Source: Campylobacter sp. (lineage in GTDB: Bacteria; Campylobacterota; Campylobacteria; Campylobacterales; Campylobacteraceae). Taken from it: a stretch of DNA of 15,025 bases. Position 1 is the stretch's first letter. Each line of letters begins with the position of its first letter. The position numbers and the translations under genes are program-made. The stretch lies in the NCBI GenBank assembly GCA_024680445.1, contig JAILCJ010000086.1, forward strand, positions 1 through 15,025, read 5' to 3'. Below, one piece after another: positions 1-7,106 of this stretch. A model generated the notes under the pieces. The model was not told where the DNA came from and ran no database searches. It was given only the letters and a program-made list of their open reading frames with translations.

Positions 1-16
1 ATTCGGTAAGATATTC

Positions 17-92
17 ATCAAATTTGATAAAAGTAAATTTGATGATTTGGTAAGATTTGTCAAATTTGATTTTGCTAGTTATCAAATTTGAT
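17..92. repeat. ATCAAATTTGAT palindrome cluster (left end)
   Basis: Exact copies of the 12-bp palindrome ATCAAATTTGAT lie at 17-28 and 81-92. A one-mismatch copy (GTCAAATTTGAT) is at 59-70 and a two-mismatch copy (AGTAAATTTGAT) at 32-43. The copies at 59 and 81 are exactly 22 bp apart, the same period as in the right-hand array. The cluster sits in noncoding DNA downstream of feoB. The repeat is seen directly; its function is unknown. Confidence 0.85.
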
Positions 93-144
93 GATTTGTT
101 TTTTAAATTTTTGCTATTGTAATGATAGTTTTTATCGTTTAAAA

Positions 145-158
145 TGATAATATTATCA
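145..158. promoter_or_regulatory. Fur-box-like palindrome downstream of feoB
   Basis: TGATAATATTATCA is a perfect 14-bp palindrome. It equals the two heptamers of the classical Fur box (TGATAAT-N-ATTATCA) with the single central base missing. It lies 16 bp beyond the feoB stop codon, so it could serve a gene to the left of this window rather than feoAB. It might also be only an AT-rich hairpin at the 3' end of the feo transcript. Assignment to Fur is inference from motif similarity. Confidence 0.35.
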
Positions 159-173
159 AAAAAATGAGTATTT

Positions 174-2237
174 TTAGATAAACATTTTTGCTAAATTATA
201 GCCCAAAAATGCCATCATATATGCCAGTCCGGTTGTAAAAACAAACAGATACATTACATATTTAAAATTCCCAGCTTCACGCCAAAATGCAGTTGTAGCC
301 GCAAGGCAAGGGTTGTAAAACATCACAAAAAGTAAAAAACTTAAAGCCGTAGGTAGGCTCATTTTTTGTCTTAGTTTGTCTTGTAGGATCAGGCTTTTTT
401 CATCGCTGTCTTTACCAGCCGAGTAAAGCACACCAAGCGTCGAAATGATGGCCTCTTTTGCACCCAAACCACTTAGTAAAGCCACACTTTGCTCCCAGCC
501 CATGCCAAGGGGATCAAAGACGGGCGAAATGCTTTTTCCTACACGTGCAAGGTAACTATTTGAAATGTCTTGTTCGACATTTTGTGTCATTTCGTCTTGT
601 GAATTCAAGGCATTTGGCTCTTGCGTGTTTTGCGGATAAGAGCTGGCATACCACATGATTATAGAGACGCCAAGCACGAAAGTACCGATCTTTCGTAGAT
701 ACATCCAGCCTTCGCTTAGCACGGTGGTAAAGACTAAACGCCAGTTTGGTATGCGGTATTTTGGCATTTCCATGATAAAGGGTTCATCGCTACCTTTAAA
801 TGCCGTTATACTAAGGATTTTCGCACAAATCAAACCCACTATCGCACTAAACATATATATGGCAAAAAGCCAGTTTGCACCGTGTTGTGAAGGCACAAAA
901 GCACCGATTAGGAGCACATAAATAGGCAATCTCGCTCCGCAACTCATAAAATTTATGCTAAAAAGCGTAATTAGCCTATCTCTTCTGCTTTTTAAAGACC
1001 TTGCCGCCATGAAGGCTGGCACAGAGCAACCAAAGCCCGTAACTAGCGGTATAAAGCTTCGTCCGTGCATACCCAAGCGGTGAAAAATTCCATCAAGCAA
1101 AAACGAAGCCCTCGGCATATATCCGCTACCTTCGAGTAGGGCAATGCCAAAAAATAGTAACAAAATGTTTGGTAAAAATAGCAAAACACTACCGCAACCG
1201 CCGATAATGCCGTCACATATTAGGCTTTGTAGGGTTTCGTTTTTGATCTTTGCGTTAAGGGTATCTTGCGACCAAGTTATAAAATCGCTTATCAAATTCA
1301 TAGGATATTCGCCCAAAGTAAAGGTTAACCAGAACAAAAGCCATATAAAAAATAAAAATATAGGTAAACCAAGGTATTTGTTAGTTAAAATGGCGTCTAT
1401 TTTGTGCGTTATGTTTGGTTTGCGTCTGCTTTCATCAAGGCAAATATTGCTTAAAGTGTCTGCAAATTCGCTGGTTTGTTTTATAAAAATATCTTTTTCG
1501 TCTTTGAGATTTAGACTTTCAAGCAGTGTTTTTATAGCTTTATCGGCAGTGCTTCTAGCCTCGTTAAAATCCTCAAATTCTTTAAATTTTTCTTTGCTTT
1601 CTATCATTTTGATGGCTAGATATCGCGAGCTTAGTTTGTGTTTGCTTAAAAAAACGGCGTTTGAATTTTGCAAAATCGTAGCAATTTTGCTTATTTCATA
1701 TTCTATTTGTTTAGAGAATTTGCACTCTCTTGGCGTGTTATCGGCGTTAAATGTCGAAATTATCGCCTCTACTAGCTTGTCGATATTTTCTTTATTTTGA
1801 GCACAAACATCTATGCACTCTATGTTTAAAGCTTTGCCAAGTGCCTTTGTGTTAAGTTTTATGCCCTCGCTTTGTGCCTCGTCGCTCATATTTAGTGCCA
1901 TTAGCATTTTTTTGCCGGTATTTATAAGTTGGGTGCTTAAAATAAGATTTCTTTGCAAGGCGGTGGCGTCTAAAACATTTAAAATCACATCATAATCGTT
2001 GTAAAGTAAGTAATCATCTGCGATTTTTTCTTCTCTTTGGTATCCGTTTAGGCAGTAAATGCCGGGTAATTCTGTGATGATGAGTTCATATTCATCGTAT
2101 ATTTTGCTTGCCGAGCTGGCTTCTACTGTAACTCCGGCAAAATTTCCGACTTTTAAATCCGAATCGCAAATCGCATTTATAAGCGTGCTAGCACCAACAT
2201 TTGGTTGGCTAATCAAAGCTACTTTTATTTGTTGCAT
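174..2237 (-). CDS. feoB: FeoB-type ferrous iron transporter with degenerate G domain
   Basis: FeoB imports Fe(II) across the inner membrane through a permease regulated by an N-terminal G domain. I choose the ATG at 2237 (687 aa) because it overlaps the feoA stop by one base (TAATG) and leaves the usual short FeoB N-terminus; a longer frame to 2291 would run back into feoA. The permease looks intact: a Gate domain with GFGCSVPAFMAARSL and MSCGARLP, and a later FYNPCLAAT segment, each with the conserved Cys. The G domain is odd. The P-loop reads SQPNVGAST (residues 10-18), so the Walker A Lys is Ala16 and the first Gly is Ser10. The G3 motif DxxG is E56-L-P-G59. Thr37 of G2 and the NMSD of G4 (116-119) are kept. 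Family assignment is firm; normal GTP hydrolysis is doubtful. Confidence 0.93.
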   Translation of the reverse strand: MQQIKVALISQPNVGASTLINAICDSDLKVGNFAGVTVEASSASKIYDEYELIITELPGIYCLNGYQREEKIADDYLLYNDYDVILNVLDATALQRNLILSTQLINTGKKMLMALNMSDEAQSEGIKLNTKALGKALNIECIDVCAQNKENIDKLVEAIISTFNADNTPRECKFSKQIEYEISKIATILQNSNAVFLSKHKLSSRYLAIKMIESKEKFKEFEDFNEARSTADKAIKTLLESLNLKDEKDIFIKQTSEFADTLSNICLDESRRKPNITHKIDAILTNKYLGLPIFLFFIWLLFWLTFTLGEYPMNLISDFITWSQDTLNAKIKNETLQSLICDGIIGGCGSVLLFLPNILLLFFGIALLEGSGYMPRASFLLDGIFHRLGMHGRSFIPLVTGFGCSVPAFMAARSLKSRRDRLITLFSINFMSCGARLPIYVLLIGAFVPSQHGANWLFAIYMFSAIVGLICAKILSITAFKGSDEPFIMEMPKYRIPNWRLVFTTVLSEGWMYLRKIGTFVLGVSIIMWYASSYPQNTQEPNALNSQDEMTQNVEQDISNSYLARVGKSISPVFDPLGMGWEQSVALLSGLGAKEAIISTLGVLYSAGKDSDEKSLILQDKLRQKMSLPTALSFLLFVMFYNPCLAATTAFWREAGNFKYVMYLFVFTTGLAYMMAFLGYNLAKMFI

Positions 2238-2461
2238 TATAGCTCTTGTATGCTGATTTTCTCGGCTTCTTCGTGGCGAAGTATTATGCAAGTTGAATCA
2301 ACTAAAATTTCCATTGTAGCACGACCTAATGAGCTACGAAGTTTAGTTATTTTTTTATTTTCGTTTACGCCAAGTGAAAAAAATCTAAGTTTTAGTTCAT
2401 CATCGGCGTTAATGTTTGTGATCAGTGCGACACTTCCGTCTTTTAGTTCATTTAAACTCAT
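2237..2461 (-). CDS. feoA: FeoA, SH3-like partner of FeoB
   Basis: A 74-residue protein matching FeoA, the small cytoplasmic SH3-fold protein that works with FeoB. The sequence carries the family pattern of a short N-terminal strand (LNELKDGSVALI), a central RFFSLGV segment (usually R-L-x-x-L-G) and a late LVDSTCIILRHEEAEKI stretch like the FeoA core that ends the barrel. The start at 2461 is preferred over an ATG 42 bp upstream because AGGAG lies just ahead of it. It is the first gene of feoAB and is followed without a gap by feoB. A 244-bp gap separates it from ribB upstream, so it probably has its own promoter. Confidence 0.9.
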   Translation of the reverse strand: MSLNELKDGSVALITNINADDELKLRFFSLGVNENKKITKLRSSLGRATMEILVDSTCIILRHEEAEKISIQEL

Positions 2462-2585
2462 TTTTTTCTCCTGATTATGAAAACAATTTGCATATTTTAG
2501 CAAATAAAAATTTAATAAAACTTAATTTAAATGAAAATCAAGTGCAATATAATAATTTTTTGGTTTTTAGAAATTTTTTAGATTT

Positions 2586-2616
2586 ATTTTATAGTAAGAA
2601 TTATCGCCAAATAAAC
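2586..2616 (-). promoter_or_regulatory. Candidate feoA promoter
   Basis: On the minus strand TATAAAAT (2586-2593) is a plausible -10 box about 125 bp upstream of the feoA start. Its -35 region would fall within the 38-bp palindrome at 2603-2640, which would make that palindrome an operator. The sequence GATAATTCTTACTAT between them partly resembles a Fur site. No transcription data are visible; this is a weak call in AT-rich DNA. Confidence 0.35.
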
Positions 2617-2640
2617 AAAATTTATTGTTTATAAGGCGAT
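2603..2640. promoter_or_regulatory. 38-bp imperfect palindrome upstream of feoA (candidate operator)
   Basis: The outer arms are ATCGCC and GGCGAT, and the inner arms are ATAAACAA and TTGTTTAT. Fifteen of 19 base pairs match. It is not followed by a T-run on either strand, so an intrinsic terminator is unlikely. The GC-capped ends stand out in an AT-rich intergenic region. Its place between ribB and feoA, over the presumed feoA -35 region, suggests an operator. The regulator is unknown. Confidence 0.45.
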
Positions 2641-2649
2641 GAATATTAA

Positions 2650-2687
2650 AAATTTTAAACTTTCAAATTTGAAATTTTTTAAAATTT
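2650..2687 (-). terminator. Possible A/U-rich terminator after ribB
   Basis: AAATTTTAAA and TTTAAAATTT form a 10-bp stem around a loop that is itself a copy of the TTCAAATTTGAA palindrome (2662-2673). On the minus strand the stem is followed by a few more T residues. It lies 19 bp after the ribB stop. The stem has no G-C pair, so it is weak as a terminator; it may simply be a member of the palindrome family. Confidence 0.35.
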
Positions 2688-2705
2688 GCCATGGTATTTA
2701 CGGGC

Positions 2706-3716
2706 TTAGTCATGGTAACTGATATCCAAGCCAAAACCGCTTATCCCAACAAATTCTTTATTTTTGTTTGAGCTAAGAAGTTTGATGTGTTTAACACCAA
2801 AATGCTTTAAAATTTGTGCTCCAAGTCCGTAGTCTTTGGTATTGCTCGAATTTGCTTGATTTGATATAAAGATCAAAAGTCCGTTTTCATGCTTTAAAAT
2901 TTCTATCGCATAAAGCAAATCGTCAAATTTTTGTGAGTTTATAAAGTCAAAATCACTGACGGATTTTACAAATTTGATATTTGCACTTTCGCCTATCTCG
3001 CCAAAGGCATAAACTACATGTCTAGCGTTTTCGTGATCGCAGATATCGTAACGCAAAACATCTTTTTTCATTACCTTGCAAGGCTTTGTGTCTATGATAT
3101 TTATAAGACTTTCTTGACTTAGTCTGTATTCGACAAGTTCGCTAACCGAGAGCATATTTAAGCCGTATTTTTCGCAAAATTTTTCTAAGTCTTTGCGTCT
3201 TGCCATGTTGCCGTCTTCTTTTACTATCTCGCAAATCGCAGCCATGGGTCTTAGTCCAGCCAAACGGCAAAGATCTACCGAGCCTTCGGTATGTCCTGTT
3301 CGCACTAGCACCCCGCCGCTTTTTGCGATAAGTGGAAAAATATGCCCCGGACGGACAAAATCGCTCGCTTTCGAATCGCCATTTGCAGCCAATTTTATCG
3401 TCATATTTCTTTCAAAGGCACTAACGCCAGTCGTGCAGTTTTTCGCATCTATGCTAACGGTAAAAGCTGTTTCGTGGCTAGAAGTATTTTTAGCAACCAT
3501 GGGCGTAAGTTCGAGACGTTTTGCATTTTCGTCATCCATGGCAAGACACAAAACGCCTTTTGCGTTAGAAATAGCAAAATTTACTTGCTCCATGGTACAA
3601 AAATCCGCTGCAAATACTAAGTCACCTTCGTTTTCTCTGTCCTCATCATCGACCATAACTATCATTTTTCCATTTTTTATATCATTTATAGCCGATATAA
3701 CTTTTTCGTAAGCCAT
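2706..3716 (-). CDS. ribB: 3,4-dihydroxy-2-butanone 4-phosphate synthase with degenerate GTP cyclohydrolase II tail
   Basis: Converts ribulose 5-phosphate to 3,4-dihydroxy-2-butanone 4-phosphate for riboflavin synthesis. Residues 1-200 are a complete RibB domain: the acidic DDEDRENEGD (23-32), RPGHIFPL (122-129) and GHTEGSVDL (141-149) active-site motifs are all present. The remaining ~135 residues correspond to RibA (GTP cyclohydrolase II), but the Cys cluster that binds zinc and the usual HSEC...RCDCG stretch are missing. Only DYGLGAQILKHFGVKHIKLL near the C-terminus still reads as RibA. H. pylori RibBA is likewise known to lack cyclohydrolase activity, so a separate ribA is expected elsewhere. 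The start at 3716 has AAGGA six bases upstream. It lies 11 bp after the transaminase gene, likely in one operon. Confidence 0.93.
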   Translation of the reverse strand: MAYEKVISAINDIKNGKMIVMVDDEDRENEGDLVFAADFCTMEQVNFAISNAKGVLCLAMDDENAKRLELTPMVAKNTSSHETAFTVSIDAKNCTTGVSAFERNMTIKLAANGDSKASDFVRPGHIFPLIAKSGGVLVRTGHTEGSVDLCRLAGLRPMAAICEIVKEDGNMARRKDLEKFCEKYGLNMLSVSELVEYRLSQESLINIIDTKPCKVMKKDVLRYDICDHENARHVVYAFGEIGESANIKFVKSVSDFDFINSQKFDDLLYAIEILKHENGLLIFISNQANSSNTKDYGLGAQILKHFGVKHIKLLSSNKNKEFVGISGFGLDISYHD

Positions 3717-3727
3717 TTTTTTCCTTT

Positions 3728-4600
3728 TTAGTCCAAAAAATTGGCTTCGATTTTTAGTTTTTGGGCGTAAAGTTCGCGAATTCTAAGGGTATTTTCGCCT
3801 ATGTTTCCACCATTTATAAGTTTGCCGTCAGCTATGATGATAGGCAAGAGTATCAAAGTTGCCGCACTTATAAATGCTTCGTCGGCGTTATACAATTCTT
3901 CGAGTGTGAAATTTCTAAGTTCTATTTGTAGTCCTGCTTTTTTGGCTAATTTTATGATATTTTTGCGACGAATTCCTGGCAAAATTTCGTTTGAAAGTGC
4001 TTTTGTTATCAAAACATTATCTTTTATGATAAATACGCTTGAACTTGAACCTTCGGTAACAAAGCCATTTTCATGCATGATAGCCTCATAAGCTCCGACT
4101 TTTTCAGCTTCATTTTTGGCGACACATTGACCCAAAAGTGAGATAGACTTGATATCTCGACGTTTCCAGCGAATATCTGGGGTTGAGATGACCTCGATTC
4201 CGGTATTTACAAGAGGATTGTTGATGATATCGGTTTTATAGCAAAATATAAAAATGCTTGGTGTTAAGCCTTTTATAAATTTAAAATCCCTCGGTGCAAC
4301 GCCTCTGGTAACTTGCATATATATGCCACCTTCTTGCAAATTATTTTTTTCTATGATTTTGTATAAAATTTTCTCAAATTTTGCTTTGTTGTATGGCAGT
4401 TCTAGCTCGATTTGACCCAAACTTTGTTCGAATCTTTTCCAAAATTTTTTTCTATCGACAAGTTTTGAATTTAGTACAGGTACGACTTCATAAACTCCAT
4501 CGCCAAAGACAAAACCTCGATCAAATGGGCTTATTTTGGCTTTTTTTGCAGATACAAATTTGCCATTTACAAAGACTATGCCGTTTAGATTTTCTTGCAT
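3728..4600 (-). CDS. D-amino-acid transaminase-like PLP fold-type IV aminotransferase
   Basis: A 290-aa class IV aminotransferase. Its best fit is D-amino-acid (D-alanine) transaminase, which makes D-glutamate or D-alanine for peptidoglycan from 2-oxoacids. Seen directly: SPFDRGFVFGDGVYE near the N-terminus, the PLP lysine in RRDIKS (Lys151), and VTEGSSSSVF (181-190) that helps hold the cofactor phosphate. Branched-chain aminotransferases are usually slightly longer, and the DIKS-x-x-LLxxxxxKxEA pattern favours the Dat group. An odd point is that the carboxylate-binding R-x-H of typical Dat enzymes is R104-D-F106 here, so substrate preference is uncertain. The start at 4600 has AAAGGAG just upstream. 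It is the first gene of a probable unit with ribB. Confidence 0.82.
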   Translation of the reverse strand: MQENLNGIVFVNGKFVSAKKAKISPFDRGFVFGDGVYEVVPVLNSKLVDRKKFWKRFEQSLGQIELELPYNKAKFEKILYKIIEKNNLQEGGIYMQVTRGVAPRDFKFIKGLTPSIFIFCYKTDIINNPLVNTGIEVISTPDIRWKRRDIKSISLLGQCVAKNEAEKVGAYEAIMHENGFVTEGSSSSVFIIKDNVLITKALSNEILPGIRRKNIIKLAKKAGLQIELRNFTLEELYNADEAFISAATLILLPIIIADGKLINGGNIGENTLRIRELYAQKLKIEANFLD

Positions 4601-4626
4601 ATTTTTCTCCTTTAAAATTTTTTAAA

Positions 4627-4655
4627 ATTGTAGCAAAATTTGGCTGATTTTATTG
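4627..4655 (-). promoter_or_regulatory. Promoter of the transaminase-ribB unit
   Basis: On the minus strand TTTTGCTACAAT gives a TG-extended -10 box (TACAAT at 4627-4632), 27 bp before the transaminase start codon. The form matches the other promoters in the window, with no obvious -35. It is back to back with the promoter for the plus-strand gene at 4699. Confidence 0.55.
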
Positions 4656-4670
4656 TTTTTTTGCTATAAT
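4640..4670 (+). promoter_or_regulatory. Promoter of the two-helix membrane protein gene
   Basis: TTTTTTTGCTATAAT ends at 4670. It is a consensus TATAAT (4665-4670) with the TG extension and an upstream T-run, as is usual for Campylobacter sigma-70 promoters, and lies 28 bp before the ATG. Confidence 0.75.
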
Positions 4671-4698
4671 TTTGACAAAATTTTAAAAGTAGCAGATA

Positions 4699-5205
4699 AT
4701 GAAAGAAAAATTTAGGAATTTCATCTTAGATAAAATTTTTATACTCTCAAACCAACCTGTTTTGTTTCGGGATTTACTCGAAGCAAATAGTCTATATAAC
4801 GAAGGCATGTTAATAGACGGAGCAAAACTAAATTTTCGTTTTAATTACGCTCAAACTTACAAAATTTATGCCATGATTTGCATTTTTATCTTATTGCCTT
4901 TGATCATCATTGCTCACAATTTTTTTGTTATAGTCGATACGCATATTTCTATTTTGATCACGATTTTTTTAACTTCGGCTGTATTTTTGGGCTTTGATAT
5001 GTTTAAAATTTGGGCTAGAAAAGAGATGAGTTTTGAGTGTATAAAAAAAGCGTGGCAGATGCATTTTCCATATTTTTCTTATGAAAAATACTCCAAAAAA
5101 GTAGATGAAATTTACAGCAAAGCTAGTAAAAACAATGTTTGCAAAAGAGATTTAGAACAGTATGTACTTGAAAATTTGATAGCTCAAAGTGACGCTAGCA
5201 AATAA
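4699..5205 (+). CDS. Unknown two-helix membrane protein
   Basis: I do not recognise the family. The 168-aa product has a basic N-terminal region of about 54 residues, two closely spaced hydrophobic helices (about 55-78 and 82-104) joined by a very short VDTH turn, and a charged, Lys-rich C-terminal tail of about 60 residues. This hairpin topology puts both ends on the same side, probably the cytoplasm by the positive-inside rule. There is no signal peptide or catalytic motif. Its promoter is strong but the ribosome-binding site is weak (AAAAGTAG). Its last 22 bp overlap the end of the convergent FUSC gene. The length, base composition and codon use look native, so it is probably a real gene. 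Confidence 0.8.
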   Translation: MKEKFRNFILDKIFILSNQPVLFRDLLEANSLYNEGMLIDGAKLNFRFNYAQTYKIYAMICIFILLPLIIIAHNFFVIVDTHISILITIFLTSAVFLGFDMFKIWARKEMSFECIKKAWQMHFPYFSYEKYSKKVDEIYSKASKNNVCKRDLEQYVLENLIAQSDASK

Positions 5206-7106
5206 ATTTCATTTTGTTTTTGAACTATTATAGATAGGGATTTTGCTAAATTTTTATCGCTTTTTTTGACTATTTTATTTACTTTAAAATCTAACAAAAA
5301 ATAATACGGAAGTTTGTTTATCTTTTTACTAAGCATTTCAAATCTTGACGCGACTAAGGAAATTTCGGCGTAAAGCATGGGATCGTCGTTAAGTTTGGTG
5401 CTTATGAGATAGGAATTTAAATTTATTAGTTCGAGGTTTATTTGACTTAAAATTTGATGATAATTCGCCCATTTTTGCGTTTTTTCTTTTTCTATCATCA
5501 TCTTAAATTCGTTCAAATTTGTATTTATATCGTCTTGTTTTATGCTAAATTTGTTTTCTTGATTCGCTCCGTTTCGCATGAATTTATCAAGTCTGCTTAG
5601 TATATTTTGTATGCGACTTTCAAGCTCAAAAACACTTTTTGGCAAGCTAATCATATATATAGCAAAAACCAAACCATAGCCAAAAACGATATCTGAAAGC
5701 CTAGCTAAAATCAGTTCTAAAAAGTCATTTTTGATGATGAAAAATGTTAGTGTTAGTTGTGCCATGAGTATGCCACTGTAAGCAAAAAGGCTATAATTTT
5801 TAAGATAATACAGCAAAAATAGCCCCAAAATCGCTATCAAAACCAAAATTATTTCATTGCTAAAAATGCTTAGTATCGCATAACCAACGCCAAAACCAAG
5901 AAAACCGCCTAGTAAATTTTGCTTAGAAGCCGAGCGAAACATAAAGCGGTTATTTCGGCTAAGGCTCATAACAGCTAAGGCTATCCAGATACCGTGGCTT
6001 ATACTGGTTGCTTGTGCTATATAAATTGCTATTGCCATGCAAAGGCTTAGTCTTAGGGCGTTGTGTGTGTTTGCATCGCTTAGTGAAATTTTTGCGATAG
6101 CATCTTTTAGGCTGATTTTTTTAGGCCGTTTTAGCAAAACTTTGTCGTCGTTGCTATCTTTCATGAGTTCAAATTTGGTGTAAATGCTTGATAGGGTGTT
6201 TGCAAAGATGATGTGTTTTGTTTGCTTTAAGGAGTTTAGAACATCGTATGAAAAATTTAGTTCTTCGTCTTTAAAGATATTGTAAAGTTCGTTTATATTT
6301 TTTTGCAGTTCGCTTTTTACTTGTAAAAGTAGTTCTTTATCTTTTAAATTTATGAAAAAATTTGAAAGCGAGCCGATAAGAAAGGCGGATTCTTCGAGTT
6401 TGTAAAGGTAAAAAATCGCACGAGAATCATTTTTGATAAGGTGAGAATCTTTAAGGTTTATGCTGTCGCTGTTGAAAAACTCTTTTAACTCTTTTATGCG
6501 TGACATGGTTTTTTGCGATACGGCGTCAAAATCTTGACCTCCCATGGCAGAGCAAAGGTTTGAAAGCTCACCGATTACGATATTTATGCTATTTTTGGTA
6601 AAAGAGCCGTATTTTGAAAAGGTGCCAAATTTGATAAATATCGCACTTATGCCACCTATAAGCAAACCGTAAATCGCCATATCAAGTTGCAAACCAGAGC
6701 TATTATAAACTATAAGCCCACTAAGTCCAGTGCCATTTACTATAAGCAAAATTTTGTTTAAATTTTCGCTATAAAGCGAGCTAATATCGACTAAAAATAT
6801 CCAAAAAAATGTCAAAACCGCTAGCCATATTCCCAAGTTTATAAGTGGCATTATAAAAGGCACAAAGGCTACGCTAAGTGCGATATAAAGCAGGATAAAT
6901 TCGGTTTTGCGTTTTTCGCTAGCTTCAAGATTCGATAAGAAAAATATACTCATGGTTGCATTTACTGCAAAAATCGCCGAAGTTAAGCCCAAAAAAAAGT
7001 AGCAAAAAAAGCAGTTTAGACTAACAGCGAAGGTCGCTTTTAGCGAGTATATGAGGTAAAATCTAGCCGGATCGTACTCGTTTATAAAATTTTTAAAAAA
7101 AGTCAT
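5184..7106 (-). CDS. FUSC-family inner-membrane protein (aromatic/fusaric acid exporter-like)
   Basis: A 640-aa protein of the FUSC/YccS/AaeB type. It has two membrane blocks, at roughly 20-160 and 345-485, each of several helices, separated and followed by long cytoplasmic, helix-rich regions. The second block carries the family signature HGIWIALAVMSLSRNNRFMFRSASKQNLLGG, which fits the HGYWIxLTV...R...RxxGT pattern of FUSC permeases. Such proteins are proposed to export aromatic acids or hydrophobic compounds; the substrate here cannot be read from sequence. The ATG at 7106 overlaps the TGA of the ftsL-like gene by four bases (ATGA), implying translational coupling and one operon rsmH-ftsL-FUSC. 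The 3' end overlaps the convergent gene by 22 bp. Confidence 0.85.
   Translation of the reverse strand: MTFFKNFINEYDPARFYLIYSLKATFAVSLNCFFCYFFLGLTSAIFAVNATMSIFFLSNLEASEKRKTEFILLYIALSVAFVPFIMPLINLGIWLAVLTFFWIFLVDISSLYSENLNKILLIVNGTGLSGLIVYNSSGLQLDMAIYGLLIGGISAIFIKFGTFSKYGSFTKNSINIVIGELSNLCSAMGGQDFDAVSQKTMSRIKELKEFFNSDSINLKDSHLIKNDSRAIFYLYKLEESAFLIGSLSNFFINLKDKELLLQVKSELQKNINELYNIFKDEELNFSYDVLNSLKQTKHIIFANTLSSIYTKFELMKDSNDDKVLLKRPKKISLKDAIAKISLSDANTHNALRLSLCMAIAIYIAQATSISHGIWIALAVMSLSRNNRFMFRSASKQNLLGGFLGFGVGYAILSIFSNEIILVLIAILGLFLLYYLKNYSLFAYSGILMAQLTLTFFIIKNDFLELILARLSDIVFGYGLVFAIYMISLPKSVFELESRIQNILSRLDKFMRNGANQENKFSIKQDDINTNLNEFKMMIEKEKTQKWANYHQILSQINLELINLNSYLISTKLNDDPMLYAEISLVASRFEMLSKKINKLPYYFLLDFKVNKIVKKSDKNLAKSLSIIVQKQNEIYLLASL

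Noticed and set aside
1144..1800. 218-codon open frame on the plus strand inside feoB
   Set aside because: It is a reading-frame shadow of feoB with no ribosome site or domain pattern.
2238..2291. Longer FeoB N-terminus starting at 2291
   Set aside because: The extra 18 residues overlap feoA and do not resemble FeoB; the ATG at 2237 gives the usual start and a TAATG junction.
3193..3711. 172-codon open frame on the plus strand inside ribB
   Set aside because: It is antisense to conserved RibB motifs and has no support as a gene.
6627..6637. CAAATTTGAT inside the FUSC gene as another member of the palindrome family
   Set aside because: It lacks the full 12-bp palindrome and can arise by chance in AT-rich coding sequence; similar partial matches occur in ribB.
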